From assembly GCA_003996215.1 (NCBI GenBank), contig QJPP01007248.1, positions 248,001 through 312,000 of the forward strand: DNA of 64,000 bases. The letters are read 5' to 3'. Origin of the DNA: Jaltomata sinuosa. Taxonomy: Eukaryota > Streptophyta > Magnoliopsida > Solanales > Solanaceae. A model generated the notes under the pieces. It ran no database searches and had not been told where the DNA came from. It worked only from the letters and a program-made list of their open reading frames with translations. Both the position numbers and the translations under genes were made by a program. This document shows positions 1-10,727 of the stretch, piece by piece (the first letter of the stretch is position 1; each line of letters begins with the position of its first letter).

Positions 1-1923
1 ATCGCAAAGTACCTCGGAGGCAAGCCTCCATTTCACCCACCCCGCACCGATACGGTGTGCGACACCCTCATCTGAAAATCACCACTTCACAAAATCTGAA
101 AATCAAAACTACTGCCAAATCATCCTCATCTTCTCAAATCAGCCACCACCAAACCACCGCTATAAAGCTAAAATTTGGTCACCAAATTACCTTTGCACAA
201 TATCTGAAAAATCAGAATAGTTGGAGAGTGGTCAACTGAACCGTCAAAAAGGAAGAAAGAGAACAAGAAAAGAAAATGAAAGAGAAAGGAGGAGGTGGAA
301 GTGGCGGAGGTGGTGGTATGGATTAGCAGAACACGAAGAAAGAGAAAAGAGAAAAGAAAAGGAGGTGGTGGATGTGGCGTAGGATGTGGTAGGGAGAAAA
401 AAATGAAGAAAGAGAAACAAAGAAAAGTTTAAAAAAAAGGAAAAGGAAAAGAAAAAGAGCTAAAAAGATTAATGAAAGAAATGGTAAAACACAATTTTGG
501 GGCTTCTCCCGTGCTCCTATTTTCATGCAAACACTGCAAGGCTAGGTTTGTCGACGTAGTTCAGGGGCTACTAAGTTGAAAGTGTGTAATTGAGAATCAG
601 GGACAAGTTTGAGGGGATCTTATGTATCATCTCCTTTTTTTTGGTTGCTTTGTGGTGGGAAGTTATAAATCTAGGTCAAGATCAACTTTGTTTCAAAGTG
701 CAGGGAAATTTGGTACATGAAGTGAGCCTTTAGAGCTTTGGTGCTGCTCTCTCTGTTCCTCCACTCTTCTTTTGATATATATGAAGGGTTTCCAATTCGA
801 TATCCATTCTGCTGATGTGGTATGCATCATGGTGGGAAATTTTAGAGTATATGTTCTCTGTTGCAATGATATTAATTACTCCACTGAATTAAAGCTGGTC
901 ATTTAGCTACTAACATAGGTATGGGCATCAACATTCTCATCTTTGGCTATATGTGTCATCTTTTCGAAATTCATGTTTTCTGCAGTAGAGGCTTTTCCAG
1001 ATTGTATCTCTATAACTTTTGGTTGCTTGAACGGGAGTAGATTTTTTAGTTGGTGTCTGTCTCGTTTACATGATTAGCTTCAGATGATAGACTGTGAGTG
1101 AGGTGAGGGTTAACGCAAGTGCTTTGGACTGTGATGGTCCAGTTTTGTTCTTACCTCTCCTTTTCGAGTCTTATGTTAGGTGAGATTGCTTTCGTCGTTT
1201 CCATGAAATGGCAGGTGATTGTGCAATTCAATCCGAGTGGTCCAGTCTTGCATCTTCTATTTTCTCTCTTTTTGGTTGATGCATATGTAGGATATTTATT
1301 AGAATAAAGCAATAAGTGAGGTTTGTTATTGGTTGTAAGTAATTCTTTTCTGCATTCTTGTAATTCTAACTGTATGTGGATTCAGTTTTAGTGCAATGCC
1401 AAAGTGAGTAAAGAAACTGTAGACATCCCATTCAGCTTGTTATATATGTGCTCTCGATTGCGTCATTTTTGTGGTGTTTTGGTAAGAGATTAAGATGTCC
1501 GAGCTATAAATTTATGTAGCGCGTGTAGATTAGGCGGGTTTTGCATTCTTGCCATGCTTAATTATTTGCTTGAATGTGGAATATTAGACATAATCGTGCA
1601 ATTGTGTTTCTTTTAAAAAGACGGCCTCGACATGGTAACTGGGGAAAGCGTTAATGTAAAACCACAAGGGAATACGAAGTGGTTGAGGCATAGGAGTAAC
1701 AACATTCAGTTTGAGCTCATTTGCTCTAAACCTTTGTGAACAGGATTATTCAGCACTTGTGTTTGTGGGCTGTATTGGTTATTTGCTGAGGAAAAATAAG
1801 CTAGGTAATCGCCATTAAGATTAGAAGAGACTAAAACCGGCGTTGAGAGGTTGAAATTATGATTTGAGGTGCCAAGTGAAGAAAATAACTGAATGAAAAA
1901 AGTTGCAGAATCTCATCTACTAA
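1..1923. other. Unassigned AT-rich DNA with a purine-rich tract
   Basis: No supported coding region was found on either strand; the longest open frames are about 60 codons, have no recognisable motif and look like chance. Roughly 240-480 is strongly purine-rich on the plus strand (GAA/GGA/AAAG runs), which creates a spurious F/L/S-rich minus-strand frame. The remainder is T-rich, mixed-composition sequence of the kind seen in introns or untranslated regions. A gene extending in from the left cannot be excluded, but no exon can be shown. Confidence 0.4.
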
Positions 1924-2006
1924 GGTGGTGTTCAGTATGGAGGAAAATGTAGTAGTTTCTTATTTTCTTGTGTTCGGTGTGCAAGTAAAGTATATTATTC
2001 TAAAAG

Positions 2007-2041
<35 letters not shown>

Positions 2042-2401
2042 CACAAAACTATGAGGATGGGTGGGGTAGGGTGATGAATGTTGTGGTGGGGGGAGAGGGT
2101 AGGGCAGAGGGGTGGGTGTAATTCCTTCTACTTCTCGAGGTATAAAGGCAGACCGAGAGAGGCTCGACTGTGGGGTGGGGTTGTGGTGGTTGGGGATTGG
2201 GGTGGGGTTGGTGGTGGAGTGGGTGGTTGTAAGGATGGGAGAGGACAATGTCACTTGTTTTTCCTACTTCTATTAAAAAAGTCATTTTTTAATTTTATTT
2301 TTAAGGAGTTTGTTTTTCTAAAGAAAATATTTTTTGAAATTTTTAAACCAATTTAGCACGAGAAAATAGGAAAAATGCGTTCCTTTGTGCGGAACACGCC
2401 C
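1924..2401. mobile_element. Tourist-like MITE (PIF/Harbinger type), copy 1
   Basis: The element is flanked by the trinucleotide TAA (1921-1923 and 2402-2404). Its termini are imperfect inverted repeats: GGTGGTGTTCAGTATGGAGG on the left, and GGGCGTGTTCCGCACAAAGG as the reverse complement of the right end. The interior is G-rich on the plus strand (GGTGGG runs) and holds a (TA)15 tract. A 3-bp TAA duplication with short inverted termini is typical of Tourist/PIF-Harbinger MITEs. Related copies lie at 7468-7820 (complete) and ending at 4081 (partial). It encodes no protein; the open frames inside are G/C-run artefacts. Confidence 0.65.
2011..2040. repeat. (TA)15 microsatellite
   Basis: An uninterrupted TA dinucleotide tract of 30 bp inside the MITE at 1924-2401. 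It is likely length-polymorphic between individuals. Confidence 0.95.
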
Positions 2402-2404
2402 TAA

Positions 2405-2808
2405 ATTTCCACCAAGATCTGTCATATTTGAATTAATGGATGTATCAATAACAATTGTGTAGCGTGTTAGAGTGTCGCTCGCCATCAGAATGAATATGAA
2501 TCTGAAATTTAATGCTTTTTAAGCTTAGGACATGGAGAAGGACCTGTACACGATACATGCATTACTAGTTATACAGCTACAAGAGGCAGATTCTATATTT
2601 TATGGGTTCTGAGATGTCACTAAACATGCTGATCATTTGAGTTACTAGTTTTGAAATTAATGCAAGTACGCACATGGTAAATTTCTTAACATGTAATAGG
2701 ATCATAGTCCGTTCTTGGGTTCAATCGAACTTGTAGCTTTTACTGTGCATCCGCTCCTACAACCTTTACCTACCATGACTCCATTTTTGGAACTGTTGAT
2801 GTCCAATA
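2405..2808. other. Unassigned intergenic DNA
   Basis: AT-rich sequence with no open frame of note, no inverted termini and no repeat that I could see. Confidence 0.4.
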
Positions 2809-3160
2809 CACTACTACAAATAGAGGTTTCTCACTGTAAATTAATGACAAATTTATAAAATATGATTTTTTCACTCATTTATCGAACTAGCTCACTAGAA
2901 AAATATGTGGCGAGAAACATATTTTACTTCATTGAAAGGGTTTTGTGAAGATTTGACCATTAGGGTATCATCCCCACATCATAGCGCCCCTAATGATAAT
3001 TTTTTATTGAATTTAGTGGTGGAATCCTCACTGGAGAATTCTGGAAGCTCCGACGAACCCCTTGAAGCAAATTTAATGTCAACTCATGCCATGGAGCCCA
3101 CGGGCAATTACAAGAGCATAAATAATTATGCCTTCATCAAACAATTGACCATCTGAACAC
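2809..3160 (+). mobile_element. Possible CACTA (En/Spm-like) transposon end
   Basis: The sequence at 2809-2821 reads CACTACTACAAAT, the form of the terminal inverted repeat of plant CACTA transposons. No matching reverse-complement terminus was found downstream, so this is a truncated or degenerate end and its inner limit is arbitrary. An 83-codon open frame at 2905-3156 lies just inside; it has no recognisable domain, and I do not claim it is a gene. From about 3160 to 3640 nothing further could be identified. Confidence 0.4.
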
Positions 3161-3639
3161 GCAACCAAAGAACTAGCAAAGGTCACTTAATAAACTGTTC
3201 TTTGCAAGTAAAGCATTTCAACCAACCCTTCCAAGACCTTGAACTACTTACCTGCTAAAACATAACCAGCCATCATCTTGGTCCCTTGAAGCCTCCAAAT
3301 ACATGCAGAGAAGAGTATTTGACATGGGGAGAAAGCTCTTTTAAGAAATAGTAGGAAGAAAAAATCTGAAATTTTAGGAGGAAAGAAATCTAAAATTTTG
3401 AGTCTTGACTGGGGCAAAAATAATATGGCTTTTTAAAATTAATCTTAATCTTTCATGTGTTTGTTTTAAGATTGGGATCCTGACATTTCACGAATAAGAG
3501 GTATATACGTACCAAAAGTTAGATGGTGAGGGCACAAACAACCTAAAAATATAACAGAGGGTAATTACATACCATTTTCGATAGTTTAGAGGTATATATG
3601 ACTTCTTTCCAAAAAAAATAAAATTATTCAAAAAAAGTT

Positions 3640-4081
3640 GTTGGGGAGAGGTTGGAGCGGGAGTGGGGGCGAGGTTGGGGTTGGGGATTGGGGATTGGGG
3701 ATTGGGGGTAAAAACATGCAAATTTTTTTAATTTTTTTTTGATATTTTTCTTAAAAAATATGGGGGATGGCGGGTGGGGTGAGTGAGGGGATGGGGTTGG
3801 GGTAAAAAAGTGTAATTCTCTTTTTACAAAATTGTGGTGGTAGGGGGTGGTGGTGGTGGGTGGAAGTGGGTGGAAGTGGAAGTTGGATGGGTGATTATTA
3901 GAATTTAGTGGGGGAGAAGACAATACCACTTGATTTCCCTATTTTTATTAAGAAAGTCATTTTTCTTATTTTCGATGAGTTTATTTTCTTAAAGATTTTT
4001 TTTTTTAAATTTTAACCAAAGAATATAAGAAAATAGAAAAATATTTTTCAGAAAATGTTTTCCTTCATGCCAAACGCACCC
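3640..4081. mobile_element. Tourist-like MITE, partial copy 3
   Basis: The right end reads CCTTCATGCCAAACGCACCC and is followed by TTA. Its reverse complement matches the GGGTGCGTTC-type terminus of the MITE at 7468-7820. The interior shares the G-rich GGTGGTGGTGGG tract and the TTTTTATTAAGAAAGTCATTTT stretch with the copy at 1924-2401. No left terminus could be found, so the start is approximate and the copy appears 5'-truncated or rearranged. Confidence 0.5.
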
Positions 4082-4084
4082 TTA

Positions 4085-5570
4085 TTTTCATCACTTTTTA
4101 TATATTTCAAAATCATTTTATCTCTTTAATACAAATCAATCTAAATTTCTCACTCTCACACACACATACACAAAGGATGTTTATTTTTTTTTAATTAAAT
4201 ATGTTTATTTTTCAAAATAGGTTATAATATCACATGGGAGTATTCTTTAGAAACCTTTATCTTTTTTCTTTTTTTTTTTGCATTTTAAGTTAACGTATAA
4301 TGTAAATGTAAATCTTTTTTCCTCCAAACATGAAAGTAACACCTTTTTCCTGGATATTTGTTCCATAAATTTCTCCTAAGATTTTTGCCTCTTCCTGTTC
4401 TCTCATTTGAAAATCCATTCAAGAACCCTATTATACATACCCTCACTGTCTTTTGTTTATTTAAAACTCTATTGTTACCGCTGCGTTTTGACAATAAGAT
4501 TTTTGAAAAGGAACATGCATGTATTACCCCTTTTTAGTAGGGCCAATGACATCGTTTAATTTAGTGAATAAACTTCACATTCCCGATCGGTACTAGTTTA
4601 TATACAAACATATAAAAACAACATAAAAGTGAAGATATATCACTTTAACACAAATTTCAAACCCAAAAAATAAATGTACACCTAAACTAGTTTATATTAT
4701 CATATTTTATACATGATTTTATACACTAAATATGTTTATATACAAACTGGTATAAACAAAAGTAAGTAAACTAGTTTGCATACTCATGCCATGTATATAA
4801 AAAAAACTTAAGCATACCATTTTTTCAGGTTTCAGATAGTTACAATGTTCGAAAAGATGTACATACCGTATTATATATCCATTTCGCATTTTATACACAA
4901 TTTACTATATCATATATACAATTAATACCATATTTATTGTATTCTATACACATTCCATATCATATTTACATGACTCTATAAAACTTATCTTATTCTATAC
5001 ACACACAATTCATACTATATTTTTTCATATTCTATACACATTTCATTCACCAGTATATGATCATATACAAACTACCAAAAAGATAAGGATACCGATTTGT
5101 ATACTAAGTTTATAAACTAAAACCACCAATTTCTATACGAATTTGAGATCATATAAAATAAAAGCTCACTTTAAAGCAATAAAACATGTGAAATATGTAA
5201 GTCATATTTTATAATCATTTCATCCACTAAAATATGATTGTATTCAAACTGATAAAAAATAAATTAAAGATGGCATAGTATATATCTATTTCATACAGTA
5301 AAACGTGTAAGAATTTTAGGAACCAAATCTAGCCAACAAGTTTTTGAGTACAATTTTTGTGAGATTCAACCGTAATCATGAATATCCGTAACTAGTAACT
5401 TGGTTCTTTACGTTTTATATTTCTATAGCAATGTAGAGGTCTGAAAATTGTTAAACATCTCTTCCATACACCATGTTCTTATCATCTTCCATAATGAAAA
5501 AGAAAGATTGTTGGTTAATTGAATCAAATTTCATTTCTTTGCAAGATTTCATTCCTCACGCGAAAAATAT
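4085..5570. other. Very AT-rich DNA with degenerate TATACA-type repetition
   Basis: From about 4560 to 5310 short motifs such as TATACAC, TTTATATACAAACT and CATATTCTATACACATTTC recur irregularly, and related text returns at 6030-6230 (ACATACAATTGG). No fixed period can be defined, so this is a degenerate repeat or low-complexity tract and not an array. A 69-codon minus frame at 4285-4494 has no recognisable motif. Confidence 0.45.
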
Positions 5571-5572
5571 TA

Positions 5573-5760
5573 CTCCCTCCGTTTCAAATTGATTGACCTG
5601 TTTTGACTTGGCACGGAATTTAAGAAAATAAATAAGATTTTTAAATCTTGTGGTCCTAAATTAAAGATATTTCAAATGTACCAGAAAACCCTTTAATGTG
5701 GAAACATGCTATGATATCCTTATTAAGATTATATATCAATGTTATTTAAGGAACATTATT
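5573..5760 (+). mobile_element. Stowaway-like MITE, left end only
   Basis: TA at 5571-5572 is followed by CTCCCTCCGTTTCAAATTG, the canonical terminal repeat of plant Stowaway MITEs. No reverse-complement end (a CGGAGGGAG type) is found within the following kilobase, so the element is truncated and its right limit is a guess. Confidence 0.5.
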
Positions 5761-6390
5761 TCTTTTTACTATTTCCCCGTTGCATTGTTTTTTTTTCTTT
5801 TTCTGTTTCTCCCCTTTTTAGTATTTTGTTAGGTTTTGAAAGAAATTTACTGTTTAGGTATTGAGAAAAAAAACTACTGAATACAATATATATGTGTTTT
5901 TTTCTCATTCTAATTTCACGTTTTTGTTTTACCCACTCTTAACATCTTTACTCTTGGTTTGTTTGGACTTTTGGCGGTAAAATTTCTTGGTTTAGCAGAA
6001 TAACATAATTTTTCAACAAGTAATAGTATATTTTTTTTTACAAAAAATATACAATCTGATAAAAACATACAATTGGAAAAACAAATAATAAGTAATAGTT
6101 TTTCTTTTTATAAAATCTATACACAATCCAATAAAAGCATACAATTGGCATATAAAAAACATACAACTATATTTTTGTATGTCCATTGGTACATTGGACG
6201 TACAAATAACATACACTCGACATAAAATATTTGAATATAAAAGTTTAACGATCGATTGGGAATACTAAAAATGAAGTTTTGCAACATGTTTGCAACTTTA
6301 AACCACGAAAACTTTCACGAGGCTATTGATCAATCAGATCTTTGGAGATCACAACACAAAAGAAAAACCTTGTCGCCGAAATCATTTCCA
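5761..6390. other. AT-rich 3' flank of the BURP gene
   Basis: No coding region or transposon terminus is visible. ACATACAATTGG-type motifs near 6060-6200 echo the degenerate repetition at 4.5-5.3 kb. The open frame at 6256-6441 (plus) overlaps the inferred BURP 3' untranslated region on the opposite strand and is probably fortuitous. Confidence 0.4.
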
Positions 6391-6396
6391 TTTATT
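6391..6396 (-). terminator. Poly(A) signal AATAAA of the BURP gene
   Basis: AATAAA is read on the minus strand about 100 nt beyond the TAA stop of the BURP coding sequence, in a T-rich context. This spacing fits a plant near-upstream polyadenylation element. The cleavage site itself cannot be placed from sequence alone. Confidence 0.5.
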
Positions 6397-6496
6397 ATTG
6401 TAATAATAAACATACATTACAGGAGAAAAAAAAAGTACTAGAAGGATATAAACAAAGTATTTATAAGTAATGGAGTATATATTTCCACTTTAGTAT

Positions 6497-8078
6497 TTAA
6501 GGGAGAAAAACGATTTGATCATCTTGAAGGTAATGACAAATAGAGGGAGTTCCGGGCTTAACCTTAAGCACTACAAAAGGCAATCCTTTTGGATTCCAAA
6601 GAGATGTATCTTTGTGACATATTGATACTGCTTTAACCTTTGTTCCATCAGCACCAATCATAGATACCATATATGTCTTTGTACCTCCTCCGCCATGACA
6701 AAAATGCACTGCATATGCGTAGTTAAGTTTGTGGCATATCATGTTAACTCCATCAGCTATGAGTTCAACTTCTTTAATGGTGTATTTTTGCACCATTTGA
6801 TTTTCACCTTCGACCTGTGTTGTAATTACCTTAACATTGTTTGTTCCAAGCATGAATACGCCGAAATCTACCATAGACTCCAAAGAAGTTGCACACTTTC
6901 TCTTCTCTCCTTTCATTGCTGGCTCTTCACAAACTTTGACTGTTTCTTCAATCGTTTTAGCATCTTTTGAGTTGCTATCTATCGAGAAATGGTTTAGAAT
7001 TTGTGGGATTTTTTCCGATGAGAAGGGAATCGATTCAACAAATTGGCGAGGCCAAAATGGTGCTTCGTTTTTGTTCTTTAGAGAGGGAAAATTGATGACT
7101 TTTCCTTTAACTAATTCTTTTTCTAAGAAGTAAGGTTTGTAAAGGAAATTATCTTGAAGCTGATCGCTTTGGGCAGGGCTTTCATTTTTAATCTCACGAA
7201 TCTCATCCTCAGTAGCAGCATGGAAAATCCAGGCTCCATGTTGGTGTAAACCATAATATACTTTCTTCTTTGTGTCAAGAACGTCATCCTCTGTAGAAAC
7301 ACAATAACAATCAATTTTCTCCAAATAGTTGAATAATGACCAAATCAAGTGTCTTCAATGATAATTGTGTACAAGAAAAAAAGTTTGATAGTTAACAAAA
7401 TGGGCAGTCATCTAGCCTACTTGTACTGGTCGTATGTGTAGTTAAATTCGGCTGTTTCAAATTTTAAGGGTGTGTTCGATATGGAGGATCATGTTATGGT
7501 GGTTAAAAATTTTGGAAAATATTTCCTCTTTCTTAACAATAAGGAAAATGACTTCTCTAATGGAAGTATGAGAAAAAAAGTTTCGCAAGTGATATTCTAT
7601 ATTGATTATGTCCTCCCCAACTCCATCACACCTCATCTTCAGCCCTACCCCCATAGCCTGCACCACCACCACCCTACCCAACCCCCATCTCCCATAGTAA
7701 ATTGTCTAGATCATGTGCAAATATTTTTAAAATGATATTTTTTTATAGAAATAAGAAACCCACTTATTTTCTTTAAAAACATCTTGCAAAAAAACATTTT
7801 CCTTCATTACGAACGCACCCTAATCTACATAAAAACTGATGAATAAATTTGTAAAGTTGGATAATATTGGAGAGACAAAAAGTGCAAAAGAGTATAATCC
7901 AGGGGTAAACCTATCATGTTTTAGATATAAAATTGCAAAGAATTTAAATATACATATACCAGATAAACTTTGAAAGTTCTATTTAAGAAACTTTTGACCA
8001 TACTGATAGTATTTTTTTTTTCATATTTGAAAGACAAATATGTAAAACATGTAATAATCAAATTAATAGTTAATTTCA

Positions 8079-8126
<48 letters not shown>

Positions 8127-8186
8127 AAATAATTGAACTTCGTACTGAAGTTATTTTAGTGAGACAAAAAATAATTGTGATTTTAC

Positions 8187-8238
<52 letters not shown>

Positions 8239-10188
8239 TAACTCTATAAAATAATATCCACTGAGCCAAATTAAGACTAACCTGCTTGGGGAAGTAAATC
8301 TTTGATCACTTTGGGAATTTGAGTGTGAGGCAATTTTATTTTCCAATAAACCTCCGGTGATATAGCTGCATGAATGCTTGCTACAAAAACAAGCTGCATA
8401 TGTACAACAATAAACAATTTTTCTATCAGTATCTCCCATGATTAAGCAATAATAAGGGCTAATTTGGATATGATTTCAAATTATAATTTGAAAAAAATGA
8501 AGTTGATTTGAAGTTGAAATTTTATTTTAACATGTAATTTTAATTTTTTAAGTTGTATTTTTTTTCATAAACATGAAAACCCTATAATTTGTGAAAATTA
8601 TTAATTAAAACTTTCTTAACTCTTATACAATCTTAACAAATGAGCAAATCATAATTCATAAATAAGGTATCGGAATATCCTAAAGTGATGCATTAATAAA
8701 TCAACATATCTTCATGTTTCTTTTATAAAATAATGCTTGCTATTACATATTATTACAAACTTTCAAATACACATAGTTTTTCAAAGATCCATTGATCCAA
8801 GAAATCAACAATAATATAGTAACTAGCTATTCTTTGATATAATACTTTCACATGGTATGAACAATCTATTCACGTTGAACATGGATATTTATGTTGTAAA
8901 ATTTAAAATGATGGATCTTTTCATCCAAAATATAAACTTATCAGTCAAGTTTTACTTTAAAAAAGAGTTAAGAGTCAAAACACACATAAACTATCTCAAT
9001 TTTTTGAGTTTCATACATGAACTATTGAGAATGTGAGTTTCCTACCTGAACTATCACTCAGTGATTAGCGAAATACACCTAGGTGTTGACTAGACCATAT
9101 GCTTGTCTACAAACATTGCTAGGCGCATTTGGCCATAAAATCTCTGGCCACCTAGCATATATAATGGCTCTATTAACTGACACATTATTTGTTGATTTTT
9201 TTTTAAAAAAAAATTTCAATTGATTTCTTTAAAACCCTAAACTCTCCCTTTTCAAGCTGGAGATATCAATGACATGGCTAAGATAGACCACAACTGAGAA
9301 GAAAATATCAGATGTTGCGATGAAGAATAAATAAATTTATACGATGATAATTTTTAATCTTTAACCTTAACTTTTAACGTAATATTAATTTATTTAACTT
9401 TATCACATTGAAATTAATTTTTTACGTGGTAAGCAAAAGAGAGAGAGAGTGTAGTATACACACTATAAGATATTAATCGAGGTGTGTTTTTCTAACCATT
9501 GAGTGATTGTTCAAGTAGAAAACTCACACTCCCAATAGTTCATGTATGAAACTCAAAAAACTAGGATAATCTAGATGTGTTTTTGATCCATAATTCTTAA
9601 AAGAATTGAAATAACATCTTAGAATGTGAAATCCTACTTTTTAGAGAATTAATTTAAAATTTCAAATCAACAACAACAACAACATACCCACTGTATTCCC
9701 ACAAAGTGGGATTTGGAGAGGGTAGAATTAATGTACGCAAACTGTACCTTTACCTCATAGATGAAGTAAAAAAGTTGTTTTCGATATACCCCCTAATTTA
9801 AATTTTAAAATTATAATTTGAAATTAAAATTAAAATTTTATTCACATTTCATAAAACATTGATTTCAAATCAAAACTTTAATTTGAGCTCCAAATCTTAT
9901 GAGCTCCAAATCTTATGACGACCAAAAACCCTTTTCCATTTCCATTTTCGATACTTTCATTTAATTTGTCGAAGAGTACTATGAGCATATAAATCGTCAT
10001 ATTTTACGGATGCTCTTACATATATAGTACTCTTTTAAAAGCATTGGTGATTTTGGAAGTACAATATAGCAGTATTAATTTTCAGAATGAAACAAAAATA
10101 GTGAGAGATAAGACTAAAAACTGTATTTAAAAAATACCACTCAGTGACTCACCAAGAAAATGGTAGAGTAGAGTAGCTGCAGCTTCAT
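6497..10188 (-). CDS. BURP-domain protein, three exons, secreted
   Basis: The model joins 10188-10153, 8393-8282 and 7290-6497 (minus), giving 942 nt and 313 residues. Donors are TTG|GTGAGT and CAG|GTTAGT; acceptors are ATGCAG|CTT and CTACAG|AGG; phases 0 and 1 are kept. Residues 1-21 form a hydrophobic signal peptide. Residues 25-49 carry the SPEVYWKIKLPHTQIPK segment that BURP proteins show after the signal peptide. The BURP domain spans about 103-313, with CATSLESMVDF at 182 and the signature CH-X10-CH-X25-CH-X25-CH (C235, C247, C274, C301), all four pairs intact, ending QIVFLP. Family members are plant-specific wall/apoplast proteins (RD22, USP, BNM2, PG1-beta types) often tied to stress or seed development. 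There is no long repeat region between signal and BURP domain, so a short USP/BNM2-like form is likelier than RD22. No frameshift or stop is visible. Expression and exact role are unknown. Confidence 0.88.
7468..7820. mobile_element. Tourist-like MITE, copy 2, in BURP intron 2
   Basis: The 353-bp element is flanked by TAA (7465-7467 and 7821-7823). Its inverted termini are GGGTGTGTTCGATATGGAGG and GGGTGCGTTCGTAATGAAGG (the latter as reverse complement). The interior has pyrimidine-rich CACCACCACCC text, the opposite orientation to the G-rich text of the copy at 1924-2401. The paired ORFs on both strands here are non-coding shadows. Confidence 0.75.
8081..8120. repeat. (TA)20 microsatellite in BURP intron 2
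   Basis: An uninterrupted 40-bp TA tract inside the intron between exons 2 and 3. It produces the spurious YIYIYI open frames on both strands. Confidence 0.95.
8191..8232. repeat. (TA)21 microsatellite in BURP intron 2
   Basis: A second uninterrupted TA tract of 42 bp, 70 bp from the first and about 50 bp inside the exon 2 donor. The two tracts could pair or expand together, and they are candidate polymorphic markers for this gene. Confidence 0.95.
8282..8393 (-). other. BURP gene exon 2 (112 nt)
   Basis: After the acceptor ATGCAG, the minus strand encodes LVFVASIHAAISPEVYWK and continues through KLPHTQIPK to a CAG|GTTAGT donor, ending in phase 1 so that the split Glu codon is completed by exon 3. 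The ATG inside the acceptor could act as an alternative start for an unspliced form, but the exon 1 model gives a better signal peptide. Confidence 0.85.
8964..9602. mobile_element. Long-TIR foldback MITE in BURP intron 1
   Basis: The two ends are inverted copies of about 115 bp. Shared text includes TTTTTTGAGTTTCATACATG, AACTATTG and the AAAACACAC start; the right copy is read as reverse complement with roughly 80-85% identity by eye. The centre (about 9085-9470) is unique AT-rich DNA with no coding capacity. This is a non-autonomous DNA transposon; the target duplication is not clear, so the superfamily is left open. It resembles the element at 26095-26605 in architecture. Confidence 0.65.
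9667..9792 (-). mobile_element. TS-type SINE 3' portion in BURP intron 1
   Basis: On the plus strand the segment starts with CAACAACAACAACAACATAC and continues through the CCCACAAAGTGGGATTTGGAG and TACGCAAACTGTACC text to GTTGTTTTCGATATACCCC. Read on the minus strand this is the 3' part and (TTG)n tail of the Solanaceae TS SINE family as I recall it. It is 5'-truncated, with no polymerase III box A seen. It lies in the same orientation as the BURP gene. The family assignment is from memory of the consensus. Confidence 0.55.
10153..10188 (-). other. BURP gene exon 1 (12 codons)
   Basis: The minus strand reads ATG followed by KLQLLYSTIFL and then a GTGAGT donor. This is the first part of the signal peptide and joins exon 2 in phase 0. 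The start is supported by a TATA box about 80 nt upstream and by hydrophobic continuity into exon 2. A tiny signal-peptide exon is a common gene structure in BURP families. Confidence 0.8.
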
Positions 10189-10263
10189 TGAATTTGTTTT
10201 TGGTATATTAATAGATAAATGACTGAAAGCAAAATCTTGGATGAACATGAACAGAAACTATCC

Positions 10264-10273
10264 TATATTTATA
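10264..10273 (-). promoter_or_regulatory. TATA box of the BURP gene
   Basis: The minus strand reads TATAAATATA about 76-85 nt upstream of the ATG at 10188, predicting a leader of roughly 45-55 nt. No further regulatory element is claimed. Confidence 0.6.
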
Positions 10274-10483
10274 GGCACAGAATACTACGTACTCCTAGCC
10301 ACTTTGTGAAAACAGAAATGAAATATTTGTGCTACTCTTAATTAATTATTATTAGAACAATTAATGAATTTCTGACATCAATGGTCATGAAAATATACGT
10401 ATCTCTTTTTGGTACGTTGAACCCGCTAGAGTGATGAACTTGAATTCCTCTAGAACTATTGACCATATAATTAAATGCGGAAA

Positions 10484-10727
10484 CTCCATCATTTTTACTT
10501 ATTTAATATATTAAATTAGTTGTTCAATTTTAGTTGTTTAATTTATAAAATCAAAAGATAATTTATCATTTTATGTTTATTTTATTTTTGTTATTAAATA
10601 TTATTCATTCACTAATATCTAAATGACTTATAATTAATAGAAGTGATCTAGTAAAATTATTTTTTTATTTACTGCTTTTTAAGAAGCGTGCAAAATTAAA
10701 TATAAAGGAGTAAAGATGAACCGACGG
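10484..10727. mobile_element. Stowaway-like MITE, CATCTTTACT family, copy 1
   Basis: Left end CTCCATCATTTTTACTTATT; right end, reverse complemented, reads CCGTCGGTTCATCTTTACTC. The interior matches the elements at 13859-14078 and 15380-15629, with the shared order ATTTACCATTTT / TTTATT.TT.TTA / GACTTATAATNAATA / AGTGAT..AGTAAAAT. It forms the left end of duplication copy A. Confidence 0.6.

Noticed and set aside
2000..2356. Overlapping open frames on both strands near the (TA)n tract
   Set aside because: They lie inside a MITE with G-rich and TA-rich composition; the proteins are simple-sequence artefacts.
2905..3156. 83-codon frame as a possible host gene
   Set aside because: No recognisable domain, no supported splice partners, and it lies next to a CACTA-type terminus; noted but not called as a gene.
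8080..8439. 119-codon minus frame overlapping BURP exon 2
   Set aside because: Exon 2 is coded in a different minus-strand frame; this frame is kept open by the (TA)n tracts (YIYIYI) and has no homology pattern.
9790..9920. Possible extra MITE formed by ATTTCAAATTATAATTTG text at 8470-8560 and 9800-9880
   Set aside because: The words are AT-rich and only loosely inverted; no termini or target duplication could be defined.
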